Assembly (NCBI GenBank): GCA_016186235.1 | Contig: JACPMD010000154.1 | Coordinates: 1-6,558, forward strand | Direction of reading: 5' to 3' | Length of the DNA stretch: 6,558 bases | Source: Candidatus Roizmanbacteria bacterium | Lineage (GTDB): Bacteria; Patescibacteriota; Microgenomatia; UBA1406; GWC2-37-13 | Shown here: one piece after another, positions 1 through 6,518 of the stretch | How the letters are laid out: each line of letters begins with the position of its first letter | Numbering within the stretch: position 1 is the stretch's first letter | Notes under the pieces: model-generated | What the model was told of the DNA's origin: nothing | Databases searched by the model: none | What the model saw: only the letters and a program-made list of their open reading frames with translations | Made by a program: the position numbers and the translations under genes

Positions 1-1361
1 CAGATTATCTCCTGGTTGAAACAAAATCTCCCGTCGTCAAAATACATTGGAACTATATTAACAATCTTAAAAAGCGTTTCTCCAGGATGAAACTCATTTT
101 TGTAGGTGACCACGTGACTTTTCTCCCTTTTGAGATTTTTGCAAACAGCAAGGTTGACTATGTCATAGCAGGCGCCGATTATGATTTCTTAAGCGTTAAC
201 CTCTTAAATCATATTTATAGAGGAGAACCACTCGAGGGAGGAATTTATTGGCGGGAAGGCGATACGCTTATCAAATCATCCCCAAAGAATACAAGCATCC
301 TTACAAATGGTGAAAAAATTCATAACTCAGGGGATGTATCGCTGCGACACGACCTCGATACGTTGCCCTTTATCGACAGAGATCTTACGAAATGGCGTCT
401 TTATGCATTCGAAAATGGCAACTATAAATATACTCCAGGCACCTACATGTATAGCGGAAGAGATTGCTGGTACAACCGCTGCACATTTTGTGTATGGAAT
501 CATACCATCAATCCTATGGGCTCCTACCGTACTTTCTCTCCAGAAAGACTTTTTGCCGAAGTGAAACATGTCGTTGATAGATATGGAGTGAAAGAAATAT
601 TCGACGATGCAGGAACTTTTTTTATAGGCGCTCGGCTCAGGCGATTTTGCGAGCTTATGATTCAAAGCGGTTACGGTAAAAAAGTCAGGTATGGATGCAA
701 TATGAGGTTCAATGCGCTTACTCAACACTACTACTATCTTATGAAAAAAGCAGGATTCCGTTTTATTCTTTATGGAATGGAGTCCGGAAATCAAAAAACA
801 CTCGATAAGTTACAAAAGGGCACAAGAGAAATCGACGCGATCATCGGGCCGCGTATGGCTAAGAAGGCCGGCCTTGACCCTCATATCACTATCATGCTAG
901 GTTATCCATGGGAAAGCTATGCAGATGCAAAACGTACCATCGCAATGGCTAAATATGCCTTTAAAATGGGTTATTACGAAACAATGCAGGCTACGATCGT
1001 CATTCCCTATCCGGGTACGCCGCTCTATAAAGAATGTAAAGAAAAGAAATGGCTGTTGACAGATGATTATTCCAGATTTGATATGCGAGAACCGGTGATG
1101 AGAATTCCCTTTTCAAAAAAAAAGCTTCTGAAGCTTCAGCAAGAACTGTACACGGCTTTTATGACGCCGCACTATCTGATAAGAAAAATTTTATCGATTA
1201 GAAGCATACACGATATTGCATATCTATTTTATATGGCTCGTAAGCTCTTGGGGCATCTTCTCGATTTTGACCCGCAGCAAACAAAAGTCGGGTGGAGAAC
1301 GAAACTTATAAAACATTTTGTTTTTCCTAAGACTCATGTATGGATCCAAAAACAAATCTAG
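1..1361 (+). CDS. B12-binding-domain radical SAM protein, 5' end missing (left edge)
   Basis: This is probably a cobalamin-dependent radical SAM enzyme, a class that methylates or rearranges unactivated carbons; the substrate is unknown. The reading frame is open from base 3, so the ATG at 87 is an internal Met and 452 residues are visible. The 28 residues before that Met (DYLLVETKSPVVKIHW onward) run into VGDHVTFLPFE and VDYVIAGADYDF, the pattern of the second half of a B12-binding Rossmann domain; the first half lies outside the window. Counting from the Met at 87, a DLDTLPFIDRDLTKW linker (89-103) leads into the radical SAM barrel. The cluster Cys are C127, C132 and C135 in GRDCWYNRCTFCVW, spaced CX4CX2C instead of CX3CX2C. 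Other barrel motifs are EIFDDAGTF, YGMESGNQKTL, IMLGYPWE and IPYPGTPLY. The C-terminal ~90 residues are basic and helical. The last 22 bases overlap the phosphatase gene. The family call is firm; methylation is inferred. Confidence 0.93.
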   Translation, partial: DYLLVETKSPVVKIHWNYINNLKKRFSRMKLIFVGDHVTFLPFEIFANSKVDYVIAGADYDFLSVNLLNHIYRGEPLEGGIYWREGDTLIKSSPKNTSILTNGEKIHNSGDVSLRHDLDTLPFIDRDLTKWRLYAFENGNYKYTPGTYMYSGRDCWYNRCTFCVWNHTINPMGSYRTFSPERLFAEVKHVVDRYGVKEIFDDAGTFFIGARLRRFCELMIQSGYGKKVRYGCNMRFNALTQHYYYLMKKAGFRFILYGMESGNQKTLDKLQKGTREIDAIIGPRMAKKAGLDPHITIMLGYPWESYADAKRTIAMAKYAFKMGYYETMQATIVIPYPGTPLYKECKEKKWLLTDDYSRFDMREPVMRIPFSKKKLLKLQQELYTAFMTPHYLIRKILSIRSIHDIAYLFYMARKLLGHLLDFDPQQTKVGWRTKLIKHFVFPKTHVWIQKQI

Positions 1362-2137
1362 TAATTACTCAACAATTTGTTCGAAGACTGATTAAAAAAG
1401 CTGGTAAAATTCTCAAGAATTATTTTTATTCGGATAACATCATCAGAAAGGAAAAAGCAGGAGTTGACTTTACCACTGAAGCGGATCAGGAAGTCGACAA
1501 ATTTTTACAGTCTAAAATCAAGTCGAGATATGTTAAAAGCAACTTTCTTACCGAAGAAACTGCCCCTAAGGATTATTCGTCTTTATCCGATACCGAGAAT
1601 CTCTGGGTGATCGACCCACTGGATGGGACAATTAACTTCTCCAGAAAACACCCAAACTTTTCAATTTCAATCGCGCTTATGCACAAAGGAGAAATTATTC
1701 TTGGCACAATCTACGTACCATTAGAAGATAAACTTTACGAAGCGATGAAAAACCGAGAGGGTTCTTACCTTAACAATAAGCGGATCTATACTTCTGAAAC
1801 ATCAGCATTAAGAGAAACAGTTATCGCCTGCGACTGGGCGTGGGATCTTGAAAAAAGAAAAAATGTCATCCGCTGGATCGAATACTTAAGCGGGCAGATC
1901 AGACAAGTAAAATCTATGGGGAGCGCCGCGGCTGATCTAGCATCGCTTGCTGAAGGAAAAATTGACGCCTACATCCATTCGGGTTTGAAACCCTGGGACG
2001 TCGCCGCGGCAGGGATTATTATCCCAAAGGCTGACGGAATAATTACATTGCCAAACGGATCAACTTGGTCACCCTTTGATTCTGATATTCTCGCTTCGAA
2101 TGGAATTTTGAATAAAAAAATGCTCGAACTCATATAG
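1340..2137 (+). CDS. inositol monophosphatase family sugar/polyol phosphatase
   Basis: This is a Mg2+-dependent, Li+-sensitive-type phosphomonoesterase that should act in the cytoplasm on a sugar, polyol or nucleotide monophosphate. At 265 residues it has the usual family length. The metal-site motifs are all present: VDFTTEADQEVDKFL (D49), FLTEE (E72/E73), WVIDPLDGTINFSR (D92, D95) and KPWDVAAAGIIIPKADG (D220). These fall almost at the same positions as the metal ligands of human IMPA1 (E70, D90, D93, D220). GTIYVPLEDKLYEAM and MGSAAADLASLAEGKIDAY are also typical. The ATG at 1340 is the first start after an in-frame stop at 1328, so the 22-base overlap with the radical SAM gene is real unless translation starts much later. 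No Shine-Dalgarno sequence precedes it, which suggests translational coupling. The gene ends with tandem stops, TAG then TGA. SuhB-, CysQ- or histidinol-phosphatase-like specificity cannot be told apart by motif; in a glycan locus a sugar- or inositol-phosphate is most likely. Confidence 0.93.
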   Translation: MDPKTNLVITQQFVRRLIKKAGKILKNYFYSDNIIRKEKAGVDFTTEADQEVDKFLQSKIKSRYVKSNFLTEETAPKDYSSLSDTENLWVIDPLDGTINFSRKHPNFSISIALMHKGEIILGTIYVPLEDKLYEAMKNREGSYLNNKRIYTSETSALRETVIACDWAWDLEKRKNVIRWIEYLSGQIRQVKSMGSAAADLASLAEGKIDAYIHSGLKPWDVAAAGIIIPKADGIITLPNGSTWSPFDSDILASNGILNKKMLELI

Positions 2138-2149
2138 TGAAAAAAGCTT

Positions 2150-3262
2150 ATGACCCGAAAAAAAACTGTCATCGCTTTTTTGAATGCTTACACACAGGGA
2201 AAAAGCGGAGGAGATGTAGCCCTTATCGAAATTTTTAGGCGCTTAAAAGGTGTAGATCTCACCGTCGTCACGTCTGAGTTAGGCAAAAAGTTATGCCTTG
2301 AGAAAAAACTGAAGGCGACATATCTTCTTACAACATCTGAGAAAGAATTCTCAAACATTGTTGTCACATATTTAATAAGAATTATTATTGCTTTATTCCT
2401 CATTGGAAAAAGTCAAAAAAGTGATATCGTTTATGCAACTTCAGACGCTTTACCAGATGTACTACCTGCCCTTTTTTTAAAACTTCGGTATCGAAACAGT
2501 GTTCTCTGGCTGCAAAAAATCTTTCATACGATTCCCGCAGACAGATTTATTTCTCACCATGCTCAAAAAATGAGTTTCTTCTTCATCAAGCATTTTGTAG
2601 ACAAAATCGTCGTGTCAAACACTTACACCAAAAGTCAACTGCTTCAGCATGGCTTTCCAATAAATAAAATTACAATAAATCATCTCGGAATAGATTACGA
2701 ATCTATCGCAAAAATTTCAGCGTCATCCAAGAAATTTGATGCAGTATTTATGGGGCGCCTCCATAGCTCAAAAGGAATATTCGATTTACCGGAGATCTGG
2801 CAAAAGGTTGTAAATAAAATTCCCAATGCGCGCCTTGCAATTATCGGTACAGGTGAAGCGAGTTTCATTGGGAACTTACAACTTCTTATTTCAAAGTACA
2901 ATCTCAAGAAAAATATTACAATGCTTGGGTATCTTTCTAATCAGGAAGCATTTTCTCTTATTAAATCGGGTAGGCTTTTTTTGTTTCCAAGTTATGAAGA
3001 AGGATTTAGCCTGACTGTAGGGGAAGCCATGGCGTGCGGAACGCCTGTCATGGCCTATACACAGCCTGCATATGATGAAATATTCAAAGAGGCGGTGATT
3101 CAAATTCCTGCAAAGAACATCGAACTTTTTTCAAAAAAAATCCTTGACTTACTTCAAGATAAATATAAACGCACGATATTAAAAAAGAAAGGACTCGAAT
3201 TGGTAAAAAATTTTAACTGGGATATGACTGTTAAAAAGGAAAAAGACCTTATGAATCTATGA
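2150..3262 (+). CDS. GT4-type glycosyltransferase (GT-B fold, group 1)
   Basis: This is a retaining-type glycosyltransferase predicted to move a sugar from a nucleotide-sugar donor onto a growing glycan or lipid acceptor at the inner face of the cytoplasmic membrane. The 370 residues match the GT4 norm. The N-terminal Rossmann domain opens with TVIAFLNAYTQGKSGGDVAL, where the Gly-rich GKSGG loop (17-21) is the acceptor/donor loop. A hydrophobic helix at about 68-86 and the basic, aromatic stretch 138-152 could sit on the membrane. The C-terminal domain starts near 196 with FDAVFMGRLHSSKGI (donor-phosphate binding G-R...K), followed by ARLAIIGTGEA and NITMLGYLSNQE. The signature FPSYEEGFSLTVGEAMACG holds the EX7E pair E284/E292. 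It starts 12 bases after the phosphatase stop, with only weak purine-rich sequence and no clear ribosome site. It overlaps the next gene by four bases. The sugar and acceptor cannot be deduced. Confidence 0.93.
   Translation: MTRKKTVIAFLNAYTQGKSGGDVALIEIFRRLKGVDLTVVTSELGKKLCLEKKLKATYLLTTSEKEFSNIVVTYLIRIIIALFLIGKSQKSDIVYATSDALPDVLPALFLKLRYRNSVLWLQKIFHTIPADRFISHHAQKMSFFFIKHFVDKIVVSNTYTKSQLLQHGFPINKITINHLGIDYESIAKISASSKKFDAVFMGRLHSSKGIFDLPEIWQKVVNKIPNARLAIIGTGEASFIGNLQLLISKYNLKKNITMLGYLSNQEAFSLIKSGRLFLFPSYEEGFSLTVGEAMACGTPVMAYTQPAYDEIFKEAVIQIPAKNIELFSKKILDLLQDKYKRTILKKKGLELVKNFNWDMTVKKEKDLMNL
3259..3262 (+). other. ATGA start/stop overlap between GT4 and GT2 genes
   Basis: The start codon of the GT2 gene shares bases with the TGA stop of the GT4 gene. 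This is the classic four-base arrangement for termination-reinitiation, and it fixes the GT2 start. It implies that both glycosyltransferases are made from one message in related amounts. Confidence 0.85.
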
Positions 3263-4290
3263 AAAAACAAAAGCTAACATTTAGCATAGGGGTACCTGTT
3301 TATAAGGGTTCACCTTTCTTGAAGCAATCTCTACAATCTATCTTGAAACAAAGTTTCAACAATTATGAATTGCTCGTCGTTGACGATAATCCACCAAGCT
3401 CTGAAGGAGAAATTGTAAAAACTAGAAATATACTGACAACCTTCAACGATAGAAGAATAAAGTACATAAAAAATGAAAAAAATCTTGGCAGCCAAGGGAC
3501 AATTAAAAAAATTGCAGCACTCGCCAAAAACGAGATTTTGTTTTACCTTTGTCAGGATGATATCCTTGCCAAAGACGCGCTTCAGAAAACGCACGATGCC
3601 TTCTTTTTATCTAACGATGTGGGGGGAGTAACACGACCCTTTTTTTGGTTTGAAAAAAGGGTAAGTAACCCTGTGAGAGCCGTACTACCATACGACGAGG
3701 AAAAAGACTCGATACTCTCGTTGTCAGATGGGGAAAAAGCCTTTAGGGCAATTTTTGGCTCTGTGGGACAGATTTCAGGATTAGCATACAGAAGAAACTG
3801 TATAGAAGTGTCATTTCACGAGGACATCTTCCCTGGCCACATTTATCCTTTTGCGGGTATTTTAAAAAAATATAAGTGCGTTTTTCTCAAAGACTATACG
3901 GTAGCCGTTAGAACAGAAAGTAGTCAAACCCGGACTCTCTCGACGATTTACCAACCATCTCCTACTGAGTCATGGATAAAGATGTTTAACACAGTTTTTC
4001 AGGAAAAAAAATGGAAGAAAACAAAAGCACTGGCAGTAAAACACATCGCCACGCATTATGAGGGATTAATCCAGCTTAAAAATTTCGCGCCAAAAGGAGT
4101 GTTGGAAAAAGAGATTTGGACACTCGTTAAACACTACCCTCTCAATCTTTTATCAGTAAAATTCTGGCTGTATGTTCTGCTTACTTTCCTAACGCCTAAA
4201 AAAATATTGCTATTTCTCAGCGATAATTATAAGCGTGTCATACTTTCAAGGCTGCTCAAAAAAATCGATTTTGATTCATTCGATTCGTAA
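3259..4290 (+). CDS. GT2-type glycosyltransferase (GT-A fold)
   Basis: This is an inverting-type family 2 glycosyltransferase, likely adding a sugar to the same glycan as the GT4 enzyme encoded just upstream. The 343 residues begin with the usual beta1 start TFSIGVPVYKGSPFLKQSL. The nucleotide-binding acidic pair is in ELLVVDDNPP (D42, D43), and KNEKNLGSQGTIKK resembles the NxGxxxARN region of the family. LCQDDILAKDAL carries the metal-binding DXD equivalent, here QDD at 99-101. From about residue 110 on, the sequence diverges from well-known GT2 subfamilies. A hydrophobic stretch at about 296-320 (around KFWLYVLLTF) may lie on the membrane rather than cross it. The start is fixed by the ATGA overlap with the GT4 stop; an AAGGA lies 18 bases upstream, too far for ordinary use, so coupling is likely. 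Its last 15 bases overlap the convergent methyltransferase gene. Donor and acceptor are unknown. Confidence 0.9.
   Translation: MKKQKLTFSIGVPVYKGSPFLKQSLQSILKQSFNNYELLVVDDNPPSSEGEIVKTRNILTTFNDRRIKYIKNEKNLGSQGTIKKIAALAKNEILFYLCQDDILAKDALQKTHDAFFLSNDVGGVTRPFFWFEKRVSNPVRAVLPYDEEKDSILSLSDGEKAFRAIFGSVGQISGLAYRRNCIEVSFHEDIFPGHIYPFAGILKKYKCVFLKDYTVAVRTESSQTRTLSTIYQPSPTESWIKMFNTVFQEKKWKKTKALAVKHIATHYEGLIQLKNFAPKGVLEKEIWTLVKHYPLNLLSVKFWLYVLLTFLTPKKILLFLSDNYKRVILSRLLKKIDFDSFDS
4276..4290. other. 15-base tail-to-tail overlap of the two convergent operons
   Basis: The GT2 gene ends with TAA at 4288-4290 on the plus strand, and the methyltransferase ends with TGA at 4276-4278 on the minus strand, so their coding ends overlap. 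No hairpin followed by a T-run is visible on either strand near the junction. Each message probably extends into antisense of the other operon unless Rho or another factor stops it. Confidence 0.85.
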
Positions 4291-5514
4291 GTGTGGAACG
4301 GTGATAATGAAGCGGCCTCCTCTTTCTCTATAAATCCACTGTTTTTTCAAAATCTCATAAGCAAAATTCCAAGCGAGTAAAAGCGTATAGTCTGGCATGT
4401 CTCTCAAAAGTCTATTCTCTGGAAATATGGGGATATGTTTCCCTGGGGTATATTTTCCTTGTTTAAAGGGTATTGAATCAACGATATAGTCCAGAATGTC
4501 AGTCCCAATATTGCAGTAATTGGTCAAAATGTTTCCTTTTGCCGAGGCTCCGTATCCTACAATTCTTTTTTCTCTTTTTTTTAGACGTTTGAGATGATTG
4601 GCTAATTCTTTCTTTAATTTTTCGACACGATGATGGAAATCGTCATACGGAGAGTTACTATCGAGATGTTTTACTTTTTCTCTCTCGATGAAATCTGATA
4701 AGACATGAGTTTCTTTATAGTGAGACCTGTTTTTGGCAACATACATTCTTACTGATCCACCATGAACGGGTATAGACTGTATACTGACAATTTTCATATC
4801 ATGCTCACGGAATAGTCGTAAAAGAGGGGTAACGGAGAAATATGAAAGATGCTCGTGATAAATCGTATCGAATTCATTATTTTCTAAAAGATCGAGCACG
4901 TAAGGAAATTCCAAAATAAAAAGTCCTTGATTATCAAGAAGCATACGTACTCCTCTACAAGCGTCGTGCAAATCGTCAATGTGGGCAAAAACATTAGTAG
5001 CGAGAATTCCCTTGGCTTTCCCACTATGAGAGAGAATTTTTTCTGCGAGAGTGTAAGTAAAGAAATTATCCATCGTATCGATGCCCCTCATTCTCGCAAC
5101 GAATGCAAGATTAGTCGCGGGATCAACACCTAACGTTTCCATTTCTTTCTCTTTAAATAAACTAAGTAACGTTCCATCGTTGCTGCCTATGTCAACAACA
5201 AATGATTTTGGCTTTAGTGCAAGCGCTTTCATGACTTCCTCCGAGAGCGACTTAAAATGGGTGAGCATCGTTTCTGAGGTAGAAGGAATGTAGAGATAGT
5301 TTCGAAAGAGAATTTTGGGTGGAATAACATGGGATAACTGCATGAGCCAACAATTTTGACAGACACAAACTCTCAAGGGATAGTAATGTTCTTTTTTCCT
5401 AAGTTCTTCTTTCGCAAGAAATTTGTTTGGCGCAGGCATCGAACCTAACGAGAGAAATTCATATAGCTTGGAGCTCTTGCAAATTCTGCAGGATGTTATT
5501 CTATAGTTAGTCAT
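4276..5514 (-). CDS. TcaB9-type zinc-binding sugar C-methyltransferase
   Basis: This is a SAM-dependent methyltransferase of the family that C-methylates NDP-4-keto-deoxyhexoses to make branched sugars (TcaB9, TylCIII type). All three usual domains are present in 412 residues. The N-terminal zinc module has CRIC (C9, C12) and CVCQNC (C50, C52, C55). The class I SAM-binding fold carries VVDIGSNDGTLL (107-117) and the acidic end of beta2 at GVDPATN. The C-terminal domain carries RIVGYGASAKGNILTNY (317-333) and DYIVDSIPFKQGKYTPGKH. Residues I recall as catalytic in TcaB9 (Y76, H181, Y222, E224, H225) line up with a constant offset of three: Y73, H178, Y219, E221 and H222 of the YHEHLSYFS motif. 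So the enzyme looks intact. It follows the membrane-protein gene with a one-base TAATG overlap and has no ribosome site of its own. No dehydratase or other deoxysugar genes are in view, so the substrate is inferred from the family only. Confidence 0.92.
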   Translation of the reverse strand: MTNYRITSCRICKSSKLYEFLSLGSMPAPNKFLAKEELRKKEHYYPLRVCVCQNCWLMQLSHVIPPKILFRNYLYIPSTSETMLTHFKSLSEEVMKALALKPKSFVVDIGSNDGTLLSLFKEKEMETLGVDPATNLAFVARMRGIDTMDNFFTYTLAEKILSHSGKAKGILATNVFAHIDDLHDACRGVRMLLDNQGLFILEFPYVLDLLENNEFDTIYHEHLSYFSVTPLLRLFREHDMKIVSIQSIPVHGGSVRMYVAKNRSHYKETHVLSDFIEREKVKHLDSNSPYDDFHHRVEKLKKELANHLKRLKKREKRIVGYGASAKGNILTNYCNIGTDILDYIVDSIPFKQGKYTPGKHIPIFPENRLLRDMPDYTLLLAWNFAYEILKKQWIYRERGGRFIITVPHLRIE

Positions 5515-5516
5515 TA
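5512..5516 (-). other. TAATG stop/start junction, membrane protein to methyltransferase
   Basis: Read on the minus strand, the TAA stop of the membrane-protein gene and the ATG of the methyltransferase share one A. No Shine-Dalgarno-like sequence is found in the 25 bases before this ATG. Translation of the methyltransferase therefore probably depends on ribosomes finishing the membrane protein. Confidence 0.8.
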
Positions 5517-6518
5517 AAAGTATCCGGTCGAGAAAATGGTTCTTCTTACTTTTTTGACAATGCGTTCCCAGTAGTTCAAAAATGGATGGGACGCAAAACT
5601 CTTTTCCTCGGGATAAAAATACCAGCGAGATAAAAGATCAAGGTAAACCGTGTTGCTTTTGCTAATAGGGGAATACCGTGTAGTTTCTTTCCTCCTCTCT
5701 ATCCACAATGCCATCTTCCCTTCCTGCCAATGGAGCGGTGCGTAAAACACAATCTCCTGGTCCTTCCACAACTCAACTATCACAGGACCGTAGCTACTCA
5801 TTAATGTATCGTCAGGGCTTGTCCGCCAGCCAAAATTATAGCCTTCGACAACTATCTTTTCTCCGACAGCTGTTTTTTTTGGCGTAGTTTTCATTATAGT
5901 AAGGTTCTCTCTCAGTTTTCTTTCATATGCGAGACGATCTTTTACCTTAATTATTAAAAATAATGAAACAGTACCCATTATTACAAAAAGCGCTATAAGA
6001 ATTAACATGCGTAATATAATCGTTAAAAAAAGTGGGATTAAGGTTAAAAGAAAATGGACCAGTTTTCGACCCAGCGAGAGAATAGTATCGAATTTAAATG
6101 ATCGTATTGACGTAAAAGTATCACTCACTTTTTTTCTCCATGAAAAGTCAAATAGGGATTTCACTGGGGAGAACAAAACACTTTTAATGTCGACAACCTT
6201 ATTGTTAGTTTTAATCAAATATTCTTGTACTAATTGTTTTAATAATTCAATATTGAAAGAGAGGTAAAATTCAACTATATTGGGTAGCAAAAAAAATAGA
6301 AGTGTTGTAAAAAAAATTATTGGTAGCCAACCAAGTTTTGAAAAGATGAGGAAACTCTTGGACAAAAAATAAGCAAAGAAAAAAGAAGTTAAAATATAGA
6401 GTGTAAACTCTTCTTTGTTTGAAAAAGGGATCCTAGTGAATTTTATCTTTCCAGTTTTAATGCGAGCAAAAATTGCAGCTGCAATGAGTAAAAAACAAGC
6501 AATAATCAAAAGGCTCAT
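5514..6518 (-). CDS. membrane protein with C-terminal IPT/TIG-like domain, function unknown
   Basis: I do not recognise this protein. With the ATG at 6518 it has 334 residues. Hydrophobic segments lie at about 2-18, 38-58, 63-80 and 153-190; the last is long enough for a hairpin, with R170 in its middle. A basic region of about 70 residues (91-152) separates segments three and four. Residues ~205-275 look like an IPT/TIG immunoglobulin-like domain: TTPKKTAVGEKIVVEGYNFG matches the P..G..V.I.G.NFG start, and ELWKDQEIVFYAPLHW matches the W.D..I.F..P strand region, ending in GKMALWIER. The tail is rich in aromatic and basic residues. Topology is undecided: positive charges after residue 190 favour a cytoplasmic domain, although IPT domains are usually outside. 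The frame has no stop between the ATG and the right edge and no alternative start there, so the true start may lie outside the window. AAGGA sits only 1-2 bases before this ATG, which is too close. It is co-transcribed with the C-methyltransferase. Confidence 0.8.
   Translation of the reverse strand: MSLLIIACFLLIAAAIFARIKTGKIKFTRIPFSNKEEFTLYILTSFFFAYFLSKSFLIFSKLGWLPIIFFTTLLFFLLPNIVEFYLSFNIELLKQLVQEYLIKTNNKVVDIKSVLFSPVKSLFDFSWRKKVSDTFTSIRSFKFDTILSLGRKLVHFLLTLIPLFLTIILRMLILIALFVIMGTVSLFLIIKVKDRLAYERKLRENLTIMKTTPKKTAVGEKIVVEGYNFGWRTSPDDTLMSSYGPVIVELWKDQEIVFYAPLHWQEGKMALWIERRKETTRYSPISKSNTVYLDLLSRWYFYPEEKSFASHPFLNYWERIVKKVRRTIFSTGYF

Noticed and set aside
327..794. 155-codon open frame on the minus strand inside the radical SAM gene
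   Set aside because: It is antisense to the conserved B12/radical SAM region, has no recognisable domain and no ribosome site, and reads as a shadow of the real gene.
1111..1123. A-run considered as a possible frameshift site or sequencing error
   Set aside because: The radical SAM frame continues past it with a plausible helical C-terminus to an overlap with the next gene, so no frame change is needed.
1122..1136. AAGCTT repeated around CTG, a possible hairpin
   Set aside because: AAGCTT is itself palindromic, the loop would be only three bases, and the sequence is explained by Lys-Leu-Leu-Lys-Leu codons within the radical SAM gene.
2138..2149. Twelve-base gap between phosphatase and GT4 genes, considered as a regulatory spacer
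   Set aside because: It holds only a second in-frame TGA and an A-rich stretch before the ATG, with no promoter, operator or clear ribosome site.
3331..3594. 87-codon minus-strand open frame inside the GT2 gene
   Set aside because: It lies opposite the catalytic GT-A motifs, its hydrophobic look follows from the complement of Lys/Asp/Glu codons, and it has no support of its own.
4560..4585. Long T-rich run on the plus strand, considered as a terminator for the + strand operon
   Set aside because: There is no GC-rich stem before it, and it is the complement of Lys/Arg codons (LKKREKR) in the methyltransferase, nearly 300 bases past the GT2 stop.
6007..6267. 86-codon plus-strand open frame opposite the membrane-protein gene
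   Set aside because: Its composition is lysine/asparagine-rich and domain-free, there is no start context, and the opposite strand has a clear continuous membrane protein.
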